This document shows positions 9,016 through 20,800 of a DNA stretch of 64,000 bases, piece after piece. Source of the DNA: Bradyrhizobium forestalis (GTDB lineage: Bacteria > Pseudomonadota > Alphaproteobacteria > Rhizobiales > Xanthobacteraceae); contig NZ_PGVG01000010.1 in NCBI RefSeq assembly GCF_002795245.1, positions 160,152 to 224,151 on the forward strand, given 5' to 3'. The translations under genes and the position numbers were made by a program. Position 1 is the first letter of the stretch. Each line of letters opens with the position of its first letter. The notes under the pieces are model-generated. The model made no database searches. It had not been told where the DNA came from and saw nothing but the letters and a program-made list of their open reading frames with translations.

Positions 9016-9627
9016 ATGGACGACGCCAAGCTCGACGCACTGGGGCAGACGATCGTTAGCGCGCTTCCGGGCGCCGCGACCGGTCACTCGGTGGCCTTCA
9101 ACCAGCTCACCGTGGATGTCGAGGCCGCCAAGATCGTCGAGGTGGTCAAGTACCTCCGCGATGATCCGAGTTGCCGTTTCGTCAACATCACCGACATCAC
9201 GGCGGTGGACTACCCGGATCGCGAGAAGCGTTTCGACGTGATCTACCACTTCCTGTCCCCGACGCTGAACGCGCGGATCCGGCTCAAGGCGCAGGCCGAC
9301 GAGACCACGCAGGTGCCGTCGCTGATCGATGTCTTCCCTGGCGCCGACTGGTTCGAGCGCGAAGCCTACGACCTCTACGGCGTGTTCTTCGTCGGTCATC
9401 CCGACATGCGCCGCATCCTCACCGATTACGGCTTCGAAGGCCATCCGCTGCGCAAGGATTTCCCGCTGACCGGCTTCGTCGAGGTCCGCTACGACGACCA
9501 GGAGAAGCGGGTGGGGTACGAGCCTGTCCGGCTCAACCAGGAATTCCGCAAGTTCGATTTCCTCTCGCCGTGGGAAGGGGCGGACTATCCGCTGCCGGGG
9601 GATGAAAAGGCGGGGCCGAAGAGCTGA
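9016..9627 (+). CDS. nuoC: NADH-quinone oxidoreductase subunit C
   Basis: The 30-kDa subunit of the complex I peripheral arm, packed against NuoD and carrying no cofactor. The 203 residues include the family signature [22 protein letters not shown] at about 115-140 (here [20 protein letters not shown]) and the conserved tail region [11 protein letters not shown]. In this organism NuoC and NuoD are separate genes, unlike the fused NuoCD of enterobacteria. nuoD follows after two bases. Confidence 0.97.
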   Translation: MDDAKLDALGQTIVSALPGAATGHSVAFNQLTVDVEAAKIVEVVKYLRDDPSCRFVNITDITAVDYPDREKRFDVIYHFLSPTLNARIRLKAQADETTQVPSLIDVFPGADWFEREAYDLYGVFFVGHPDMRRILTDYGFEGHPLRKDFPLTGFVEVRYDDQEKRVGYEPVRLNQEFRKFDFLSPWEGADYPLPGDEKAGPKS

Positions 9628-9629
9628 TC

Positions 9630-10826
9630 ATGAACGAGCAACCGCAGAATCTCCGTAACTTCACCATCAACTTCGGACCGCAGCATCCGGCGGCGCACGG
9701 CGTGCTGCGTCTCGTGCTGGAGCTGGACGGCGAGGTCGTCGAGCGCGTCGACCCGCATATCGGCCTGCTTCACCGCGGCACCGAAAAGCTGATCGAGCAG
9801 AAGACCTATCTCCAGGCGATCCCGTACTTCGACCGGCTCGACTACGTCGCGCCGATGAACCAGGAGCACGCCTTCTGCCTCGCCGCCGAAAGGCTGCTCG
9901 GCATCGAGGTGCCGCGCCGCGGCCAGCTGATCCGCGTGCTCTATTGCGAGATCGGCCGCATCCTCTCGCACCTGCTCAACGTCACCACGCAGGCGATGGA
10001 TGTCGGCGCGCTCACCCCGCCGTTGTGGGGCTTCGAAGAGCGCGAGAAGCTGATGGTGTTCTACGAGCGCGCCTCGGGCAGCCGCATGCACGCAGCCTTC
10101 TTCCGCGTCGGCGGCGTGCATCAGGACCTGCCGCAGAAGCTGATCGACGACATCGAGGCCTGGTGCGATCCGTTCCTCAAGGTGGTGGACGACCTCGACC
10201 GGCTGCTCACCGCCAACCGCATCTTCAAGCAGCGCAACGTCGACATCGGCGTGGTGCCGCTGAAGGAAGCCTGGGAATGGGGTTTCTCGGGCGTGATGGT
10301 GCGCGGCTCGGGCGCGGCCTGGGACCTGCGCAAGTCGCAGCCCTATGAGTGCTACGCCGAGATGGATTTCGACATTCCGATCGGCAAGAACGGCGACTGC
10401 TACGACCGCTATCTGATCCGCATGGAAGAGATGCGCCAGTCCGTGCGCATCATGAAGCAGTGCATCCAGAAGCTGAACGCGCCTGACGGCAAGGGCCCCG
10501 TTGTCGTCGCCGACAACAAGGTCGCGCCGCCGCGCCGCGGCGAGATGAAGCGCTCGATGGAAGCGCTGATCCATCACTTCAAGCTCTACACCGAAGGCGT
10601 CCACGTGCCGCCCGGCGAAATCTACGCCGCGGTCGAGGCGCCCAAGGGCGAGTTCGGCGTCTATCTCGTCTCCGACGGTACCAACAAGCCCTACAAGTGC
10701 AAGATCCGCGCGCCGGGCTTCGCCCATCTCCAGGCGATGGATCACATCTGCCGCGGCCATCTGCTCGCCGACGTCTCGGCGATCCTCGGCTCGCTCGACA
10801 TCGTGTTCGGAGAGGTCGATCGGTGA
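9630..10826 (+). CDS. nuoD: NADH-quinone oxidoreductase subunit D
   Basis: The 49-kDa subunit, related to the [NiFe]-hydrogenase large subunit, which with NuoB forms the quinone-binding cavity. At 398 residues it is full length. [20 protein letters not shown] near the N-terminus carries the quinone-site His, and the C-terminus has the conserved [15 protein letters not shown] and DIVFGEVDR end. The stop overlaps the start of the following methyltransferase gene by one base (TGATG), so expression of the two is coupled. In mitochondria an Arg of the orthologous subunit is methylated, which makes the neighbour noteworthy. Confidence 0.98.
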   Translation: MNEQPQNLRNFTINFGPQHPAAHGVLRLVLELDGEVVERVDPHIGLLHRGTEKLIEQKTYLQAIPYFDRLDYVAPMNQEHAFCLAAERLLGIEVPRRGQLIRVLYCEIGRILSHLLNVTTQAMDVGALTPPLWGFEEREKLMVFYERASGSRMHAAFFRVGGVHQDLPQKLIDDIEAWCDPFLKVVDDLDRLLTANRIFKQRNVDIGVVPLKEAWEWGFSGVMVRGSGAAWDLRKSQPYECYAEMDFDIPIGKNGDCYDRYLIRMEEMRQSVRIMKQCIQKLNAPDGKGPVVVADNKVAPPRRGEMKRSMEALIHHFKLYTEGVHVPPGEIYAAVEAPKGEFGVYLVSDGTNKPYKCKIRAPGFAHLQAMDHICRGHLLADVSAILGSLDIVFGEVDR

Positions 10827-11788
10827 TGGCGCAGGCGCCAATCCAGTTTGACCGCGCCTCGGGGGCCCTTGAAGGGGCCAACCTGTGGGAGCGGACGGCT
10901 GCCTTGGCGCTGGTGACGGGATCGAAGATCTCCTCGCACTTCTCGCACATGGGCTACATCGCCTGCGCGAACCTGCTGCGGAAGACGCTGCCGGAGCGCA
11001 ACATTGCGATCAGGCTCAATCCCGACGCCGTGTTCGAATTCCCCTATGGGGACGGCTATTGGAGCAAGCTGCTCAACCGTTCCTACAATTACGAGGACGA
11101 GCTCGAGCTGCTGTTCGCCGACTCCATCGACGTCGACTACACGCTGCTCGATTGCGGTGCCAATTACGGCTACTGGTCGGTGCTGGTGTCGAGCAAGCCG
11201 TTCGGTTCGCACAAGGCGATCGCGATCGAGCCGTCGGGCCAGAACTACCCGAAGCTCGCCAACAACGCCCGCGTCAACGGCAACCGCTTCGAGACCATGA
11301 AATGCGCCATCGGCGCGGCCCGCGGCACCGCGCGGCTGTCGGGCACCAAGCATGAGGCCTTCAGCATCGCCGGCGATCCGTCGGCGGGTGGCGAAGAGGT
11401 GCCGGTCATTGCGCTCGACAATCTGATCGATGACGGCAAGGTCGCGGCCACCGGCAAGTACCTGATCAAGCTCGACGTCGAGGGCGTCGAGATCGAGGCG
11501 ATCAAGGGCGGCGTCCGGCTGCTGCAGGCCGACAGCGTTATCATGTGCGAGGAGCACGGCAGCGACCGCTCGCATGCGGTGTCGCGCTTCATCCTCGAAC
11601 AGACCCCGCTGAAGCTGATCGTGTTCGATCCGCGCAGCAACCGGATGGAGACCGTGACCGAGCTGTCGATCCTCGACCGCATCAAGGTCTCGACCCACGT
11701 CGGCTACAACGTTTTCGGCACCGCAAGCGTGTTCTGGCAGGACAGGATTGAAGCCCTTAACGCCAAGTCCGCGCGCCGCATGCAGTGA
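10826..11788 (+). CDS. FkbM family SAM-dependent methyltransferase inside the nuo operon
   Basis: A 320-residue protein with a class I methyltransferase domain of the FkbM type. The SAM-binding motif I is LLDCGANYGYWSVL (about 109-122), motif II is AIEPSGQNYPKLANN (about 135-149), and KLDVEGVEIEAIKGG (about 215-229) is the FkbM-specific block. About 95 residues before the domain are not recognised. The start at 10826 overlaps the nuoD stop, and nuoE follows after 12 bases, so it is made with complex I. Known FkbM enzymes mostly methylate hydroxyls of sugars and polyketides; a role in modifying a complex I subunit, lipid or quinone is possible but not shown. It is not part of the standard nuo set. 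Confidence 0.85.
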   Translation: MAQAPIQFDRASGALEGANLWERTAALALVTGSKISSHFSHMGYIACANLLRKTLPERNIAIRLNPDAVFEFPYGDGYWSKLLNRSYNYEDELELLFADSIDVDYTLLDCGANYGYWSVLVSSKPFGSHKAIAIEPSGQNYPKLANNARVNGNRFETMKCAIGAARGTARLSGTKHEAFSIAGDPSAGGEEVPVIALDNLIDDGKVAATGKYLIKLDVEGVEIEAIKGGVRLLQADSVIMCEEHGSDRSHAVSRFILEQTPLKLIVFDPRSNRMETVTELSILDRIKVSTHVGYNVFGTASVFWQDRIEALNAKSARRMQ

Positions 11789-11800
11789 GAGATTGAAGAG

Positions 11801-12412
11801 ATGTCCGTTCGCCGATTAGCACCGAAGGAAGTCCAGCCCGCGAGCTTTGCGTTCACGGAGGAGAACCTCGCATTCGCCAGGCAGCAGATCGCGAAATATC
11901 CGGCCGGGCGTCAGGCCTCAGCCGTCATCGCGATCCTCTGGCGTGCGCAGGAGCAGCACGACGGCTGGGTGTCGGAAGCCGCGATCCGCGTCATCGCCGA
12001 CATGCTCGACATGCCCTATATCCGCGTGCTGGAAGTTGCGACCTTCTACACGATGTTCCAGCTCGCCCCCGTCGGCAAGAAGGCCCATGTCCAGGTCTGC
12101 GGCACCACGCCGTGCCGCCTGCGCGGCGCCGAGGATCTGATCCACGTCTGCGAGCACCGCATCCATCACGAGCCCTTCCATCTGTCCAAGGACGGCAATT
12201 TCAGCTGGGAAGAGGTGGAGTGCCTGGGCGCTTGCGTGAACGCGCCGATGGTGCTGATCGGCAAGGACACCTATGAGGACCTGACCAAGGAGAGCTTCGG
12301 CAAGGTGCTCGACGGCTTCGCTTCGGGCAATCCGCCCAAGCCCGGCCCACAGAATGGCCGCCAGTTCTCGGCGCCGATCACCGGACCGACCACGCTGAAG
12401 GAGAGCACCTGA
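11801..12412 (+). CDS. nuoE: NADH-quinone oxidoreductase subunit E
   Basis: The 24-kDa subunit, with a thioredoxin-like domain that holds [2Fe-2S] cluster N1a. The 203 residues show the ligands Cys100 and Cys105 ([16 protein letters not shown]) and Cys141 and Cys145 ([10 protein letters not shown]). A C-terminal tail of about 30 residues rich in Pro and Gly follows the domain. The stop overlaps the next small gene by ATGA-type arrangement (TGATG at 12410-12414). Confidence 0.97.
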   Translation: MSVRRLAPKEVQPASFAFTEENLAFARQQIAKYPAGRQASAVIAILWRAQEQHDGWVSEAAIRVIADMLDMPYIRVLEVATFYTMFQLAPVGKKAHVQVCGTTPCRLRGAEDLIHVCEHRIHHEPFHLSKDGNFSWEEVECLGACVNAPMVLIGKDTYEDLTKESFGKVLDGFASGNPPKPGPQNGRQFSAPITGPTTLKEST

Positions 12413-12618
12413 TGCGTGATCTCTCGCAGCCTTCCGTGCAGGGGATCGGTGCCATGAAGAAGTGGGGCTTCATCGCGTTGCATGCCGCCGTCGCGGCCGC
12501 TTTCATCTTCCTGCTGCAGCGTTTCAGCCTGAACGCGTCGCTGGAATCCAGTCTGCTCTGGGCGCTGACCTTCGCCGTCTGCGCCGCCGGACTTGCCTAC
12601 AAGCAGTCCAATCGTTGA
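12412..12618 (+). CDS. Small membrane protein between nuoE and nuoF, function unknown
   Basis: A 68-residue protein with two hydrophobic segments, about 18-37 (WGFIALHAAVAAAFIFLLQR) and 45-63 (SLLWALTFAVCAAGLAYK), joined by a short polar turn. This suggests a helical hairpin in the inner membrane. It starts on the last base of nuoE and ends 15 bases before nuoF, so it is translated with the NADH dehydrogenase module. No named family is recognised. Met15 is an alternative start that would keep both segments. It could be an accessory subunit or assembly factor for complex I; this is inferred from position only. Confidence 0.75.
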   Translation: MRDLSQPSVQGIGAMKKWGFIALHAAVAAAFIFLLQRFSLNASLESSLLWALTFAVCAAGLAYKQSNR

Positions 12619-12633
12619 TCGGAAAGCACTGAT

Positions 12634-13959
<1,326 letters not shown>

Positions 13960-13964
13960 GAGAC

Positions 13965-16040
13965 ATGACCAAGCTCATCATCGACGGCAAAGAGATCGAT
14001 GTCCCCGCCGAATACACGCTGCTTCAGGCGTGCGAGGCGGCCGGCGCCGAGATTCCGCGCTTCTGCTATCACGAGCGGCTGTCGATCGCCGGCAATTGCC
14101 GGATGTGCCTCGTCGAGGTGAAGGGCGGCCCGAAGCCGGTCGCGAGCTGCGCCTGGGGTGTGCGCGACTGCCGTCCGGGCCCCAAGGGCGAGCCGCCGGA
14201 GATCTCCACGCGTTCGCCGATGGTGAAGAAGGCGCGCGAAGGCGTGATGGAGTTCCTTCTGATCAACCATCCGCTGGACTGCCCGATCTGCGACCAGGGC
14301 GGCGAGTGCGACCTGCAGGATCAGGCGATGGGCTATGGTGTCGACACCAGCCGCTTCGCCGAGAACAAGCGCGCGGTCGAGGACAAATATCTCGGCGCGC
14401 TGGTCAAGACCTCGATGAACCGCTGCATCCAATGCACGCGCTGCGTCCGCTTCTCGGCGGAAGTCGCCGGCGCACCCGAGATGGGCGCGACCGGTCGCGG
14501 CGAGGACATGGAGATCACGACCTATCTCGAGCATGCGCTGACGTCGGAACTGCAGGGCAATCTCGTCGACATCTGCCCGGTCGGCGCGCTGACCTCGAAG
14601 CCCTATGCCTTCGCCGCGCGCCCGTGGGAGCTCGGCAAGACCCAGTCGATCGACGTCATGGACGGCCTGGGATCGGCGATCCGCGTCGACACCCGCGGCC
14701 GTGAGGTGATGCGGATCCTGCCGCGCATCAACGAAGCCGTGAACGAGGAATGGATCTCCGACAAGACCCGTCACATCGTCGACGGCTTGCGCACCCAGCG
14801 CCTCGACCGGCCCTATATCCGCGAAGCCGGCAAGCTGCGCGCGGCAAGCTGGACCGAGGCCTTCGCCGCGATCGCCGCCAAGGCGGCCCGCACCGACGGC
14901 AAGCGCATCGGCGCGATCGCCGGCGACCTCGCAGGCGTCGAGGAGATGTTTGCGCTGAAGGACCTCTTGGCCAAATATGGCTCGACCAATCTGGCGGTGC
15001 AGGGCGGCGACGCCTTCGATCCCGCGCTCGGCCGCGGCTCCTACATCTTCAATCCGACGCTTGCAGGTGTCGAGCAGGCCGATGCGCTGCTCATCATCGG
15101 CGCCAATCCGCGAAAAGAGGCGGCCGTGTTCAACGCCCGCATCCGCAAGCGCTGGCGTGCCGGCGGCTTCAAGGTCGGCGTGATCGGCGCCAAGGCCGAC
15201 CTGACCTATGATTACGACCATCTTGGCGCAGGCACCGGGACGCTCAGTGAGCTCGCGGCCGGCAAGCACTCCTTCATGGATGTGCTTAAGAACGCCAAGC
15301 ATCCGATCATCCTGGTCGGCGCCGGTGCGGCCGCCCGTCACGACGGCGCCGCCATCCTGGCCGCTAGCGCCAAGCTCGCGCTCGATGTCGGCGCGGTCAA
15401 GGACGGCTGGAACGGCTTTGGCGTGCTGCACGAGACTGCCTCGCGCGTCGGTGCGCTCGATATCGGCTTCTCCGCGACCGGGGGTGGGCTGAACGTCGCG
15501 CAGATGACGACCTTCGGCACGCTGGACTTGCTGTTCCTGCTCGGGGCCGACGAGATCAAGGCGCCGGATGGCACCTTCGTCGTCTATATCGGCACCCATG
15601 GCGATCGCGGCGCGCACCGTGCCGACGTGATCCTGCCGGCCGCCGCTTACACCGAGAAGTCCGCGATCTACGTCAACACCGAAGGCCGGGTGCAGATGAC
15701 CGGCCGCGCCGCGTTCCCGCCGGGCGAAGCCCGCGAGGACTGGGCGATCATCCGCGCGCTGTCGGAAGCGCTCGGCAAGAAGCTCGGCTACGACTCGCTT
15801 TCGGCGCTGCGCCAGGCGATCTTCAAGGCCGTGCCGCATCTGATCCGTCTCGGCCAGATCGAGGCCGGCTCCGCCGACCAGATCAAGAAGCTTGCAGGGA
15901 AGGGCGGTTCGCCGGAAAAGGCGCCGTTCAAGCCCCTGGTCGAGGACTTCTACCTGACCAACCCAATCGCGCGTGCGTCCGCCGTGATGGCGGAATGTTC
16001 GCGCCTCGCCTCCGGGCATATGCTGACCGCAGCGGAGTGA
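13965..16040 (+). CDS. nuoG: NADH-quinone oxidoreductase subunit G
   Basis: The 75-kDa subunit, largest of the peripheral arm, carrying clusters N1b, N4 and N5. The 691 residues open with a ferredoxin-type domain ([19 protein letters not shown], with a further Cys in PVASCAW), then the His/Cys motif [18 protein letters not shown], the 4Fe-4S motif [12 protein letters not shown] and VDICPVGAL. The remaining two thirds is a molybdopterin-oxidoreductase-like domain without cofactor. The length matches the alphaproteobacterial and mitochondrial type and is shorter than the enterobacterial one, so it lacks the extra N7 site. A much longer upstream extension of the frame is only the shadow of nuoF. 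Confidence 0.98.
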   Translation: MTKLIIDGKEIDVPAEYTLLQACEAAGAEIPRFCYHERLSIAGNCRMCLVEVKGGPKPVASCAWGVRDCRPGPKGEPPEISTRSPMVKKAREGVMEFLLINHPLDCPICDQGGECDLQDQAMGYGVDTSRFAENKRAVEDKYLGALVKTSMNRCIQCTRCVRFSAEVAGAPEMGATGRGEDMEITTYLEHALTSELQGNLVDICPVGALTSKPYAFAARPWELGKTQSIDVMDGLGSAIRVDTRGREVMRILPRINEAVNEEWISDKTRHIVDGLRTQRLDRPYIREAGKLRAASWTEAFAAIAAKAARTDGKRIGAIAGDLAGVEEMFALKDLLAKYGSTNLAVQGGDAFDPALGRGSYIFNPTLAGVEQADALLIIGANPRKEAAVFNARIRKRWRAGGFKVGVIGAKADLTYDYDHLGAGTGTLSELAAGKHSFMDVLKNAKHPIILVGAGAAARHDGAAILAASAKLALDVGAVKDGWNGFGVLHETASRVGALDIGFSATGGGLNVAQMTTFGTLDLLFLLGADEIKAPDGTFVVYIGTHGDRGAHRADVILPAAAYTEKSAIYVNTEGRVQMTGRAAFPPGEAREDWAIIRALSEALGKKLGYDSLSALRQAIFKAVPHLIRLGQIEAGSADQIKKLAGKGGSPEKAPFKPLVEDFYLTNPIARASAVMAECSRLASGHMLTAAE

Positions 16041-16050
16041 GCGTGATCTG

Positions 16051-17118
16051 ATGGAATTCTTCGAAAGCGCATTCTGGACCGGCTTCCTCTGGCCGCTGAT
16101 CATCATGGTCGCGCAGAGCGTCTTGGTGCTCGTCGTCCTCCTGGTCGCGATCGCCTATATCCTGCTCGCCGACCGCAAGATCTGGGCGGCGGTGCAGATC
16201 CGCCGCGGCCCGAACGTGGTCGGGCCCTGGGGCTTGCTGCAGTCCTTCGCTGACCTCCTGAAGTTCGTGCTGAAGGAGCCGATCATTCCGGCGGGCGCCA
16301 ACAAGGGCGTGTTCCTGCTGGCGCCGCTGGTGTCGTGCGTGCTCGCGCTCGCGGCCTGGGCGGTGATCCCGACCAATCTCGGCTGGGTGATCTCCGACAT
16401 CAATGTCGGCGTCCTCTTCATCTTCGCGATCTCGTCGCTCTCGATCTACGGCATCATCATGGCCGGCTGGTCGTCGAACTCGAAGTACCCGTTCCTGGCC
16501 GCGCTGCGCTCGGCGGCGCAGATGGTGTCCTACGAGGTCTCGATCGGCTTCGTCATCATCACGGTGCTGCTCTGCGCCGGCACGCTGAACCTCACGGCCG
16601 TGGTCGAGGCCCAGCATGCGCGCGGTCTTGCCAGCCTGATCGGGCTGCCGCAGCTCACCATTCTGAACTGGTACGTCTGGCCGCTGTTCCCGATGTTCGT
16701 GGTGTTCTACGTCTCGGCGCTGGCGGAAACCAACCGTCCGCCGTTCGATCTCGTGGAGGCCGAATCCGAGCTCGTGGCCGGCTTCATGGTCGAATACGGC
16801 TCGACGCCGTACCTCTTGTTCATGCTCGGCGAGTATGTCGCGATCGTCACGATGTGCGCGTTGGCGACCATCCTGTTCCTCGGAGGCTGGCTGCCGCCGG
16901 TCGATCTGCCGCCCTTCAACTGGGTGCCGGGGATCATCTGGTTCTCGCTGAAGCTGTTCTTCATGTTCTTCCTGTTCGCGATGGCGAAGGCGATCGTGCC
17001 GCGCTACCGCTACGACCAACTGATGCGCCTCGGCTGGAAGGTGTTCCTGCCGCTGTCGCTGGTGATGGTGGTCGTGGTGGCCGGCGTGCTGCATTTCGCC
17101 GGCATCGCGCCGAAGTGA
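16051..17118 (+). CDS. nuoH: NADH-quinone oxidoreductase subunit H
   Basis: Membrane subunit (ND1) that forms the quinone entry channel and the first part of the proton path. The 355 residues contain about eight to nine membrane segments. Conserved loops are visible: [20 protein letters not shown] with the Arg residues near the quinone site, and [20 protein letters not shown], the acidic loop that contacts NuoB and NuoD. It starts 10 bases after nuoG; nuoI follows after 8 bases. Confidence 0.98.
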   Translation: MEFFESAFWTGFLWPLIIMVAQSVLVLVVLLVAIAYILLADRKIWAAVQIRRGPNVVGPWGLLQSFADLLKFVLKEPIIPAGANKGVFLLAPLVSCVLALAAWAVIPTNLGWVISDINVGVLFIFAISSLSIYGIIMAGWSSNSKYPFLAALRSAAQMVSYEVSIGFVIITVLLCAGTLNLTAVVEAQHARGLASLIGLPQLTILNWYVWPLFPMFVVFYVSALAETNRPPFDLVEAESELVAGFMVEYGSTPYLLFMLGEYVAIVTMCALATILFLGGWLPPVDLPPFNWVPGIIWFSLKLFFMFFLFAMAKAIVPRYRYDQLMRLGWKVFLPLSLVMVVVVAGVLHFAGIAPK

Positions 17119-17126
17119 GGGCCGTC

Positions 17127-17621
17127 ATGGGTATCAACGTCAACGCCACTGCACGCTCGCTTCTGCTGTCGGAATTCGTCTCGGCGTTCTTCCTCGCCAT
17201 GCGCTATTTCTTCCAGCCGAAGCCGACCATCAACTATCCGTTCGAGAAGAACCCGATCTCGCCGCGGTTCCGCGGCGAGCACGCGCTGCGCCGCTATCCG
17301 AACGGCGAAGAGCGCTGCATCGCCTGCAAGCTGTGCGAGGCGGTCTGCCCGGCGCAGGCCATCACCATCGAGGCCGGCCCGCGCCGCAATGACGGCACCC
17401 GCCGCACCGTGCGCTACGACATCGACATGGTGAAGTGCATCTATTGCGGCCTCTGCCAGGAGGCCTGTCCGGTCGACGCCATCGTCGAAGGCCCGAACTT
17501 CGAGTTCGCGACCGAGACCCGCGAGGAGCTCTATTATGACAAGGCCAAGCTGCTCGCCAACGGCGATCGCTGGGAACGCGAGATCGCGAAAGCGATCGAG
17601 CTCGACGCGCCGTACCGGTGA
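17127..17621 (+). CDS. nuoI: NADH-quinone oxidoreductase subunit I
   Basis: The 23-kDa subunit, a double-cluster ferredoxin holding [4Fe-4S] clusters N6a and N6b that pass electrons to N2. The 164 residues have two CxxCxxCxxxCP motifs: Cys64, 67, 70 and 74 ([12 protein letters not shown]), and Cys104, 107, 110 and 114 ([12 protein letters not shown]). The N-terminal amphipathic stretch (residues 11-30) lies on the membrane. After its stop comes the only loose junction in the operon, where a palindromic repeat separates it from nuoJ. Confidence 0.98.
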   Translation: MGINVNATARSLLLSEFVSAFFLAMRYFFQPKPTINYPFEKNPISPRFRGEHALRRYPNGEERCIACKLCEAVCPAQAITIEAGPRRNDGTRRTVRYDIDMVKCIYCGLCQEACPVDAIVEGPNFEFATETREELYYDKAKLLANGDRWEREIAKAIELDAPYR

Positions 17622-17630
17622 GGTGAGGGC

Positions 17631-17759
17631 ATGATCCTTCCCGTCATCCTCTCGTCATTCCGGGGCGCGCGAAGCGCGAACCCGGAATCTCGCGCCATCA
17701 TCTCCAGATTCCGGGTTCGCGCTGGCGCGCGCCCCGGAATGACGGGAGTTTCTCGATGA
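17631..17759 (+). CDS. 42-codon leader frame created by the repeat, coupled to nuoJ
   Basis: The first copy of the nuoJ start sequence (ATGATCCTTCCCG at 17631) opens a frame that reads through the whole palindrome and stops with a TGA at 17757-17759, which overlaps the nuoJ ATG at 17756 as ATGA. GGTGAGGG precedes its start. It is translatable in principle and would couple nuoJ translation to nuoI, but the peptide itself (Arg/Ser/Gly-rich, no domain) is unlikely to have a function. Confidence 0.3.
   Translation: MILPVILSSFRGARSANPESRAIISRFRVRAGARPGMTGVSR
17653..17743. repeat. Palindromic repeat (REP/MITE-like) inserted between nuoI and nuoJ
   Basis: Two arms, 17653-17690 and 17707-17743, pair over most of their length (left arm begins CGTCATTCCGGGGCGCGC, right arm ends with its complement). 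The pattern is that of a repeat common between genes in Bradyrhizobium. The 13 bases ATGATCCTTCCCG occur on both sides, at 17631-17643 and 17756-17768, as a target duplication would leave. The right flank also supplies GGGAG, now the ribosome site of nuoJ. Confidence 0.8.
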
Positions 17760-18394
17760 TCCTTCCCGCGCTGTTCTTCTATCTCTTCGCCGGCGTCTGC
17801 GTCGCCGCGGCCGTGATGGTGATTGTCTCGCGCAATCCCGTGCACTCCGTGCTGTATTTGATCCTGGCCTTCGTCAACGCCTCCGGCCTGTTCGTGCTGA
17901 TGGGCGCCGAGTTCCTCGGCATGATGCTGATCGTCGTCTATGTCGGCGCGGTCGCGGTGCTGTTCCTGTTCGTGATCATGATGCTCGACGTCGACTTCCT
18001 CGAGCTGCGCGAGGGCTTCATCGAGTATCTGCCGGTCGGCCTCGTGATCGGCGGCATCTTCCTGTTCGAGCTGCTGCTCACGGTCGGCTTCTGGGTCATC
18101 AACCCCGGCGTCTCCAAGACGATCACGGCGGCGATCCCCACGAATGTCTCGAACACCGAGGCGCTCGGTCTCGTGCTCTATACGAAGTACATCCACTACT
18201 TCCAGCTTGCGGGCATGGTGCTGCTGGTTGCGATGATCGGTGCGATCGTGCTGACGCTGCGGCATAAGGCGAAGGTCAAGCGGCAGGACATCAACGTTCA
18301 GAACGCACGCACGCCCGACATGGCGATGGCGATGCGCAAGGTCGTGTCGGGGCAGGGGCTCTCGGACGCCGATGCTGCGGAGTGGGTGAAATGA
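17756..18394 (+). CDS. nuoJ: NADH-quinone oxidoreductase subunit J
   Basis: Membrane subunit (ND6) next to the quinone cavity. The 212 residues contain five membrane segments; the third, about 55-80, holds the conserved [20 protein letters not shown] with the pi-bulge region involved in coupling. The C-terminus is a polar tail of about 40 residues that is longer than in E. coli. The start at 17756 is the copy of the duplicated start sequence that leads into the gene. The stop overlaps nuoK as ATGA. Confidence 0.97.
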   Translation: MILPALFFYLFAGVCVAAAVMVIVSRNPVHSVLYLILAFVNASGLFVLMGAEFLGMMLIVVYVGAVAVLFLFVIMMLDVDFLELREGFIEYLPVGLVIGGIFLFELLLTVGFWVINPGVSKTITAAIPTNVSNTEALGLVLYTKYIHYFQLAGMVLLVAMIGAIVLTLRHKAKVKRQDINVQNARTPDMAMAMRKVVSGQGLSDADAAEWVK

Positions 18395-18699
18395 CGATCG
18401 GGCTCGGACATTATCTGGCGGTCGGCGCGATCCTGTTCACGCTCGGGATCCTCGGCATCTTCCTGAACCGCAAGAACATCATCGTCATCCTGATGTCGAT
18501 CGAGCTGATCCTGCTCTCGGTCAACATCAACCTCGTGGCGTTCTCGACCTTCCTCGGCGACATCGTCGGCCAGGTCTTCGCGCTGCTGGTGCTGACGGTT
18601 GCGGCTGCGGAAGCCGCGATCGGTCTCGCCATCCTGGTGGTCTATTTCCGCAACCGCGGCTCGATCGCGGTTGAGGACGTCAATCTGATGAAGGGTTAA
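18391..18699 (+). CDS. nuoK: NADH-quinone oxidoreductase subunit K
   Basis: Membrane subunit (ND4L) of 102 residues with three membrane segments and the two conserved buried Glu residues of the proton pathway, one in [16 protein letters not shown] and one in [13 protein letters not shown]. The start at 18391 overlaps the nuoJ stop; an upstream Met-like codon at 18382 lies inside nuoJ and is not needed. nuoL follows after 7 bases. Confidence 0.98.
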   Translation: MTIGLGHYLAVGAILFTLGILGIFLNRKNIIVILMSIELILLSVNINLVAFSTFLGDIVGQVFALLVLTVAAAEAAIGLAILVVYFRNRGSIAVEDVNLMKG

Positions 18700-18706
18700 C
18701 CCGGCT

Positions 18707-20800
18707 ATGGTTCAGGCAATCGTCTTTCTGCCTCTGCTGGGCGCAATTCTCGCCGGCCTGATCTCGCTGGTCGGCGCGCATGGGCGCAACCCCTCAGGCG
18801 ACACCGTCGAGCATCACGACGAAGCGCACGGTAATGGTGCGAATAACGGTCATGTCTCCGCTGCCTCCATCAAGGAGGAGGGGAGCGTCATTCACGAGAC
18901 CCATGACGAGCCGGGCCATCACGACCACGAGCCGGCGGCGGCTGGCTCGCGCGGCGCCGAGCTGATCACCACGGGGTTCTTGTTCGTCTCGGCGGCGCTG
19001 TCCTGGATGACGCTGGTCGATGTCGGCTTCATGCACCATGACGCCCGCATCCAGCTGCTGCCTTTCATCTTCTCCGGCGATCTCCAGGTCTGGTGGACGC
19101 TGCGCGTCGACACGCTCACCGCCGTGATGCTGGTGGTGGTGACGACCGTGTCCTCGCTCGTGCACCTCTATTCCATCGGCTACATGGACGAGGACCCGAA
19201 CCGGCCGCGCTTCTTCGGCTATCTCTCGCTGTTCACCTTCGCCATGCTGATGCTGGTGACGGCTGACAACCTCGTGCAGCTGTTCTTCGGCTGGGAAGGC
19301 GTGGGTCTCGCCAGCTATCTGCTGATCGGCTTCTGGTACCAGAGGCCCTCGGCGAACGCGGCCGCGATCAAGGCCTTCGTGGTCAACCGCGTCGGCGATT
19401 TCGGCTTCGCGCTCGGCATCTTCGCGATCTTCATGCTGGTCGGCTCGACCGATTTCGAGACCATCTTCCATGCCGCCCCTGGCCTTACCGGCAAGACCAT
19501 CAACTTCCTCGGCTGGCACGCCGACGCGCTGACCCTGACCTGTCTCCTCCTGTTCATGGGCGCGATGGGCAAGTCGGCGCAATTCCTGCTGCACACCTGG
19601 TTGCCGGACGCGATGGAAGGCCCGACCCCGGTCTCGGCGCTGATCCATGCCGCGACCATGGTCACCGCCGGCGTCTTCATGGTGGCGCGGCTGTCGCCGC
19701 TGTTCGAGCTCGCTCCGACCGCGCAGGCTGTCGTGATGTTCTTCGGCGCCACCACGGCGTTCTTCGCCGCGACCATCGGCCTGGTCCAGAACGACATCAA
19801 GCGCATCGTCGCCTACTCGACCTGTTCGCAGCTCGGCTACATGTTCGTGGCGATGGGAGCAGGGGCCTATTCGGTCGGCATGTTCCACCTGTTCACGCAC
19901 GCCTTCTTCAAGGCGCTGCTGTTCTTAGGCTCCGGCTCGGTGATCTACGCGATGCACCACGAGCAGGACATCCGCAACATGGGGGGCCTCTGGAAGAAGA
20001 TCCCCTACACCTATGCGGTGATGGTGGTCGGCACGCTGGCGCTGACGGGCTTCCCGCTCACCGCCGGCTATTTCTCCAAGGACGCGATCATCGAGTCCGC
20101 CTACGCCGCGCACAATCCGTTCGCGATGTACGGCTTCCTGATGACGGTCGTCGCCGCCGGCCTGACCTCGTTCTACTCCTGGCGCCTGATCTTCAAGACC
20201 TTCCACGGCGAGCCGCATGACGAGCATCACTACGAGGCCGCGCATGAGGCTCCGATCTGGATGCTGATCCCGATCGGCGCCCTCGCGGTCGGCTCGATCC
20301 TGGCCGGTTTCCCGTTCAAGGAGCTGTTCGCCGGTCACGGCATCGAGGAGTTCTTCCGCGAGTCCGTGAAGATGAACCCGCACATCATCGAGGAGATGCA
20401 CCACATCCCCGCGACCATTGCTTTCCTGCCGACGGTGATGATGGTGGTGGGCTTCCTGGTCTCGTACCTGTTCTATATCCAGCGGCCTTACATCCCGGTC
20501 CAACTCGCCAAAGAGCAGCCGATGCTGTACCAGTTCCTGCTCAACAAATGGTATTTCGACGAGCTCTACGACATCATCTTCGTCCGTCCGGCGAAGTGGA
20601 TCGGCTATCAGCTCTGGAAGAAGGGTGATGGCTTTATCATCGACGGCCTCGGCCCCGACGGCGTCTCCGCCCGCGTGCTGGACGTCACCCGCAATGTCGT
20701 GAAGATCCAGACCGGCTATCTCTATCACTACGCATTTGCCATGCTGATCGGCGCGGCCGGCCTGATCACCTGGTTCATGTTCGGCTTTGGAGGCCAGTAA
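18707..20800 (+). CDS. nuoL: NADH-quinone oxidoreductase subunit L
   Basis: Distal proton-pumping subunit (ND5), antiporter-like, with a long lateral helix at the C-terminus. The 697 residues show the antiporter core with conserved [42 protein letters not shown] and [15 protein letters not shown]. Unusual is a polar insert at residues 25-80, after the first membrane segment, with ten His and many Asp/Glu. A second His-rich loop, [15 protein letters not shown], lies near residue 502. The gene is directly followed by nuoM without a gap. Confidence 0.97.
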   Translation: MVQAIVFLPLLGAILAGLISLVGAHGRNPSGDTVEHHDEAHGNGANNGHVSAASIKEEGSVIHETHDEPGHHDHEPAAAGSRGAELITTGFLFVSAALSWMTLVDVGFMHHDARIQLLPFIFSGDLQVWWTLRVDTLTAVMLVVVTTVSSLVHLYSIGYMDEDPNRPRFFGYLSLFTFAMLMLVTADNLVQLFFGWEGVGLASYLLIGFWYQRPSANAAAIKAFVVNRVGDFGFALGIFAIFMLVGSTDFETIFHAAPGLTGKTINFLGWHADALTLTCLLLFMGAMGKSAQFLLHTWLPDAMEGPTPVSALIHAATMVTAGVFMVARLSPLFELAPTAQAVVMFFGATTAFFAATIGLVQNDIKRIVAYSTCSQLGYMFVAMGAGAYSVGMFHLFTHAFFKALLFLGSGSVIYAMHHEQDIRNMGGLWKKIPYTYAVMVVGTLALTGFPLTAGYFSKDAIIESAYAAHNPFAMYGFLMTVVAAGLTSFYSWRLIFKTFHGEPHDEHHYEAAHEAPIWMLIPIGALAVGSILAGFPFKELFAGHGIEEFFRESVKMNPHIIEEMHHIPATIAFLPTVMMVVGFLVSYLFYIQRPYIPVQLAKEQPMLYQFLLNKWYFDELYDIIFVRPAKWIGYQLWKKGDGFIIDGLGPDGVSARVLDVTRNVVKIQTGYLYHYAFAMLIGAAGLITWFMFGFGGQ

